From positions 1-45,236 of the forward strand of contig NZ_MJAK01000014.1 in assembly GCF_001742745.1 (NCBI RefSeq): a stretch of 45,236 nt of DNA. Direction: 5' to 3'. Both the position numbers and the translations under genes were made by a program. Below the pieces are notes generated by a model, which worked only from the letters and a program-made list of their open reading frames with translations, was not told the DNA's origin and ran no database searches. Of this stretch, positions 44,899 through 45,236 are shown piece after piece. Within the stretch, counting starts at the first letter, position 1. Every line of letters begins with the position of its first letter. This DNA comes from Curtobacterium sp. ER1/6. Lineage in GTDB: Bacteria; Actinomycetota; Actinomycetes; Actinomycetales; Microbacteriaceae.

Positions 44899-45236
44899 CT
44901 ATCGGTCGATCCGCGCGAGCCAGTCCCGGATCAGGGCGGCGGTGATCCCGGGTTGCTCGAGGTGCACGTTGTGTCCAGCACCGTCGAGGACGACGAAGCT
45001 GCCTCGCGGGTAGTGGTCCCGGAGTGCGAGCCCGTTCTCGTAGCCGACGACGTCGTCCTGCCGACCGAACAGGTGCAGGGCCGGAGCGGTGAACGGTTCC
45101 GGATGGAGCTCCTCCGGCAGGGCATCCAATGCGTAGTCGGCGGCGATGCGGTCCATCACCGCAGGGTCGGCGCCACGGAGACCGGGCAGAACGTACCGCT
45201 CGAACGCTGTGAACGCGGCGGCGTCCTGGATGACGC
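44899..45236 (-). CDS. Alpha/beta hydrolase (partial, C-terminal part)
   Basis: The C-terminal ~112 residues are in the window and the gene continues past its right edge. It shows the acid residue loop in LHLFGRQDDVVGYENG and the catalytic His in VVLDGAGHNVHLEQPG, the normal end of alpha/beta-hydrolase fold esterases or lyases. The nucleophile Ser lies outside the window. An internal ATG at 45159 is not the true start because the same frame with sensible sequence (TAFERYVLPGLRGADPAV) runs to the edge. Confidence 0.85.
   Translation of the reverse strand, partial: VIQDAAAFTAFERYVLPGLRGADPAVMDRIAADYALDALPEELHPEPFTAPALHLFGRQDDVVGYENGLALRDHYPRGSFVVLDGAGHNVHLEQPGITAALIRDWLARIDR

Overview
The window reads as chromosomal DNA of a high-GC actinobacterium. 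Gene order (tlyA-nadK-recN-pyrG-NUDIX-xerD), GTG starts, very high third-position GC and families such as DUF2510, DUF6458 and DUF3516 helicases point to Microbacteriaceae. I suspect Curtobacterium or a close relative, but that genus call is an inference from protein style and not a database result.

Layout. 1-428: end of an rRNA operon (23S 3' end, spacer, 5S). 657-7320: a compact co-directional cluster of a disordered repeat/TPR protein, a HAD phosphatase, a small protein, tlyA, nadK and recN, the last ones joined by ATGA/GTG-type stop-start overlaps. 7460-11495: pyrG, a NUDIX hydrolase, a DUF1349 protein and xerD. The parA-scpA-scpB genes that usually follow xerD in this group are absent here. 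11642-12694: a DUF2510 membrane protein and an ASCH protein.

12696-15767 is the most striking part. The 3' end of an LLM-class flavin oxidoreductase gene (15681-16706, minus strand) has been interrupted at the codons for Pro-Asn-Gln, and the original 3' end now lies 3 kb away at 12696-12788. In between are two stacked modules of about 1.9 and 1.1 kb. Each is bounded by the same 9-bp core (CTGGTTCGG on the plus strand) and carries its own version of the oxidoreductase 3' end. Each holds one main cargo gene of lower GC: a PIN-like nuclease with a coiled-coil tail, and a HEPN-type protein with an R-x4-H motif. Neither has a recombinase. The simplest reading is serial integration of very small, recombinase-less cargo modules carrying predicted RNA-targeting (defence-like) proteins into one site, with the newest module repairing the host gene.

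16779-26883: a DksA/TraR-like protein, a PGPGW membrane protein, an MFS exporter divergent from an ArsR-type regulator plus methyltransferase (two inverted-repeat operators between them), an epimerase, a TetR regulator divergent from a GH3 beta-glucosidase (one operator), and a second LLM oxidoreductase. 27004-35084: a DUF3516 RNA helicase, a GNAT enzyme, DUF6458, a minus-strand group (rnhA, a frame-broken gene and a coupled hypothetical), a LysM lipoprotein, an aldo/keto reductase and a small secreted protein. 35255-40818: an MFS transporter, then the class Ib ribonucleotide reductase genes nrdHIE-nrdF behind a region with two NrdR-type boxes exactly 32 bp apart and a cluster of DnaA-box-like words.

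40819-44898 looks like a second accessory patch. It has a truncated GHKL-type ATPase gene ending at the nrdF stop codon, a multi-pass membrane protein coupled to a 951-residue secreted protein (fibronectin-III-like part, long PT-rich repeat, RCC1-like beta-propeller repeats), and an unlisted 41-residue membrane peptide. The window ends inside an alpha/beta hydrolase gene.

A family of GGACGGGAGGCGCG palindromes recurs between genes as probable terminators or genus-specific repeats.
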